NCBI GenBank assembly: GCA_024643255.1
Contig: JAHENF010000023.1
Span: forward strand, 10,237 to 42,520
Length of the DNA: 32,284 nucleotides
Reading direction: 5' to 3'
DNA from: Ilumatobacteraceae bacterium
GTDB lineage: Bacteria > Actinomycetota > Acidimicrobiia > Acidimicrobiales > Ilumatobacteraceae
The notes below the pieces were generated by a model that was given only the letters and a program-made list of their open reading frames with translations, did no database searches and had not been told where the DNA came from. A program made the translations under genes and the position numbers. Within the stretch, counting starts at the first letter, position 1. The number at the start of each line of letters is the position of its first letter. Positions 31,324 through 32,284 of this stretch are shown here, piece after piece.

Positions 31324-32284
31324 CGCGCCCCAACGTCCTGCTGATCACGCTCGACCAGTACCGCGGCGATGCCCTGAGCTGCGCCGGACACCCCGTCGTG
31401 CGCACACCGAATCTCGATGCGCTCGCCGCCGGCGGCGTCCGTTTCGCCAACCACTTCGCGCAAGCCGCCCCGTGCGCTCCGGGTCGAGCGGCGCTCTACA
31501 CCGGCACCTACCAGATGACGAATCGGGTGGTCGGCAACGGCACCCCGCTCGACGACCGGTTCGACAACGTCGCCCGAATGGCGCAACGCGCCGGCTATCG
31601 GCCGACGCTGTTCGGCTACACCGACCAGGGCATCGACCCTCGGCTCGTGACCGACCCCGCCGACCCGCGCCTGTCGGACTACGAAGGGGTACTCACCGGC
31701 TTCGAGATCGGCCTCGACCTGCCTGGGCATGGCGAACCGTGGCTGGCCTGGCTCGCCGACCACAGACATCACCTGCGTGACGCCGAGCACGCGTTGATCA
31801 CCGAACCCGATCGGCCGGCGAGCCTGTCGCAGTCGGCGTTCCTCACCGATCATCTCGTCGACTGGATCGGCCGACAGGACGCGCCGTGGTTCGCGCATGC
31901 GTCGTACCTGCGTCCCCACCCGCCGTATGCCGCGGCAGGCAACTGGTCGAAGGCCTACGACCCCGCCGACATGCCGACGCCACTGCCCACCGGCGACGAG
32001 CTCCACGCGATTCACCGTGCCCTGCTGGCGAATCCACAGTCGGCAGCCCCGACCGATCCGGCCAGGCTCGCCCGGTGGCAGGCGCAGTACTTCGGTATGT
32101 GCAGCGAGGTCGATGACCAGCTCGGCCGTGTGTGGGAGGCCATACGGCGATCGGGTCATTGGAACGACACGATCGTCGTCGTCACCGCCGACCACGGCGA
32201 ACAGCTCGGCGATCAAGGGCTGATCCAGAAGGCGGGCTTCTTCGAGTCGAGCTACCGCATCGTGGGCATCGTCCGTGACCCGAG
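31320..32284 (+). CDS. Sulfatase-superfamily hydrolase, phosphonate monoester hydrolase type (3' truncated)
   Basis: A formylglycine-dependent hydrolase of sulfate or phosphonate/phosphate esters; 321 residues are visible and the frame runs off the window. The modified cysteine is Cys52 in CAPGR (CxPxR motif). Metal ligands are Asp12 in LDQYRGD (a DQ pair as in phosphonate monoester hydrolases, not the DD of arylsulfatases) and Asp291-His292 in TADHGEQLGD; YLRPHPPY near 196 is also typical of that group, as is the segment from YFGMCSEVDDQLGR. The start overlaps the HD gene by four bases. It needs a formylglycine-generating enzyme encoded elsewhere. An arylsulfatase activity remains possible. 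Confidence 0.88.
   Translation, partial: MTRPNVLLITLDQYRGDALSCAGHPVVRTPNLDALAAGGVRFANHFAQAAPCAPGRAALYTGTYQMTNRVVGNGTPLDDRFDNVARMAQRAGYRPTLFGYTDQGIDPRLVTDPADPRLSDYEGVLTGFEIGLDLPGHGEPWLAWLADHRHHLRDAEHALITEPDRPASLSQSAFLTDHLVDWIGRQDAPWFAHASYLRPHPPYAAAGNWSKAYDPADMPTPLPTGDELHAIHRALLANPQSAAPTDPARLARWQAQYFGMCSEVDDQLGRVWEAIRRSGHWNDTIVVVTADHGEQLGDQGLIQKAGFFESSYRIVGIVRDP

Overview
The window is a 32 kb, high-GC, gene-dense stretch of an actinobacterial chromosome. GAAC-N4-GTTC LexA operators, a class II (B12-dependent) ribonucleotide reductase, an HRDC-tailed UvrD2-like helicase, KorAB and a Mycobacterium-like gene order around lexA and recA all support this. I lean towards the class Acidimicrobiia, but this is inference from gene content and not a measured placement. 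I see no rRNA, tRNA, CRISPR array, insertion sequence or phage gene.

Left part (1-8.5 kb): the 3' end of a cytochrome P450 gene, followed by a small membrane protein, a DUF3237 protein and a DUF5655 protein on the plus strand. Facing them are thymidine kinase and a small lipoprotein. Next comes korAB (2-oxoglutarate:ferredoxin oxidoreductase, plus strand). Opposite korAB is a tightly packed minus-strand operon: a TrhA/hemolysin III membrane protein, a protein of unknown function and an orphan ABC ATPase with an altered H-loop.

Middle (8.5-20 kb): a large UvrD2-like helicase (minus) divergent from a histidine phosphatase, a small membrane protein, a YdeI/OmdA-like protein coupled to a crotonase-fold protein, then nrdJ and a molybdopterin oxidoreductase (both minus), and a RibD-like reductase (plus). 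A perfect 62-bp tandem duplication covers the end of nrdJ. A 350-bp gene-free stretch upstream of nrdJ holds two hairpins and DnaA-box-like sites.

Right part (20-30.6 kb): the SOS and tRNA-modification island. Its order is nrdR, LysM membrane protein, lexA (divergent), membrane protein, dapC, hflX, dapF, miaA, chorismate mutase, miaB, then a small membrane protein, a VOC protein and recA. From memory this matches the Mycobacterium tuberculosis block nrdR-chiZ-lexA ... hflX-dapF-miaA ... miaB ... recX-recA, but recX is missing from its usual place. Three LexA boxes lie between lexA and the LysM gene and one lies in the recA promoter. This predicts a compact SOS circuit of sensor (RecA), repressor (LexA) and a likely cell-division brake (LysM protein), next to the NrdR regulator of deoxynucleotide synthesis. 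dapC and dapF belong to lysine/peptidoglycan precursor synthesis; miaA and miaB act in sequence on tRNA A37.

Far right: divergent from recA is a translationally coupled pair, a PhnZ-like HD protein and a phosphonate-monoester-hydrolase-type sulfatase (cut by the window end), likely for organophosphonate use.

Four short palindromes with a common design (six-base core arms around one base, mostly GGGGTC-T-GACCCC) lie between genes and look like one family of repeats, some probably acting as terminators.
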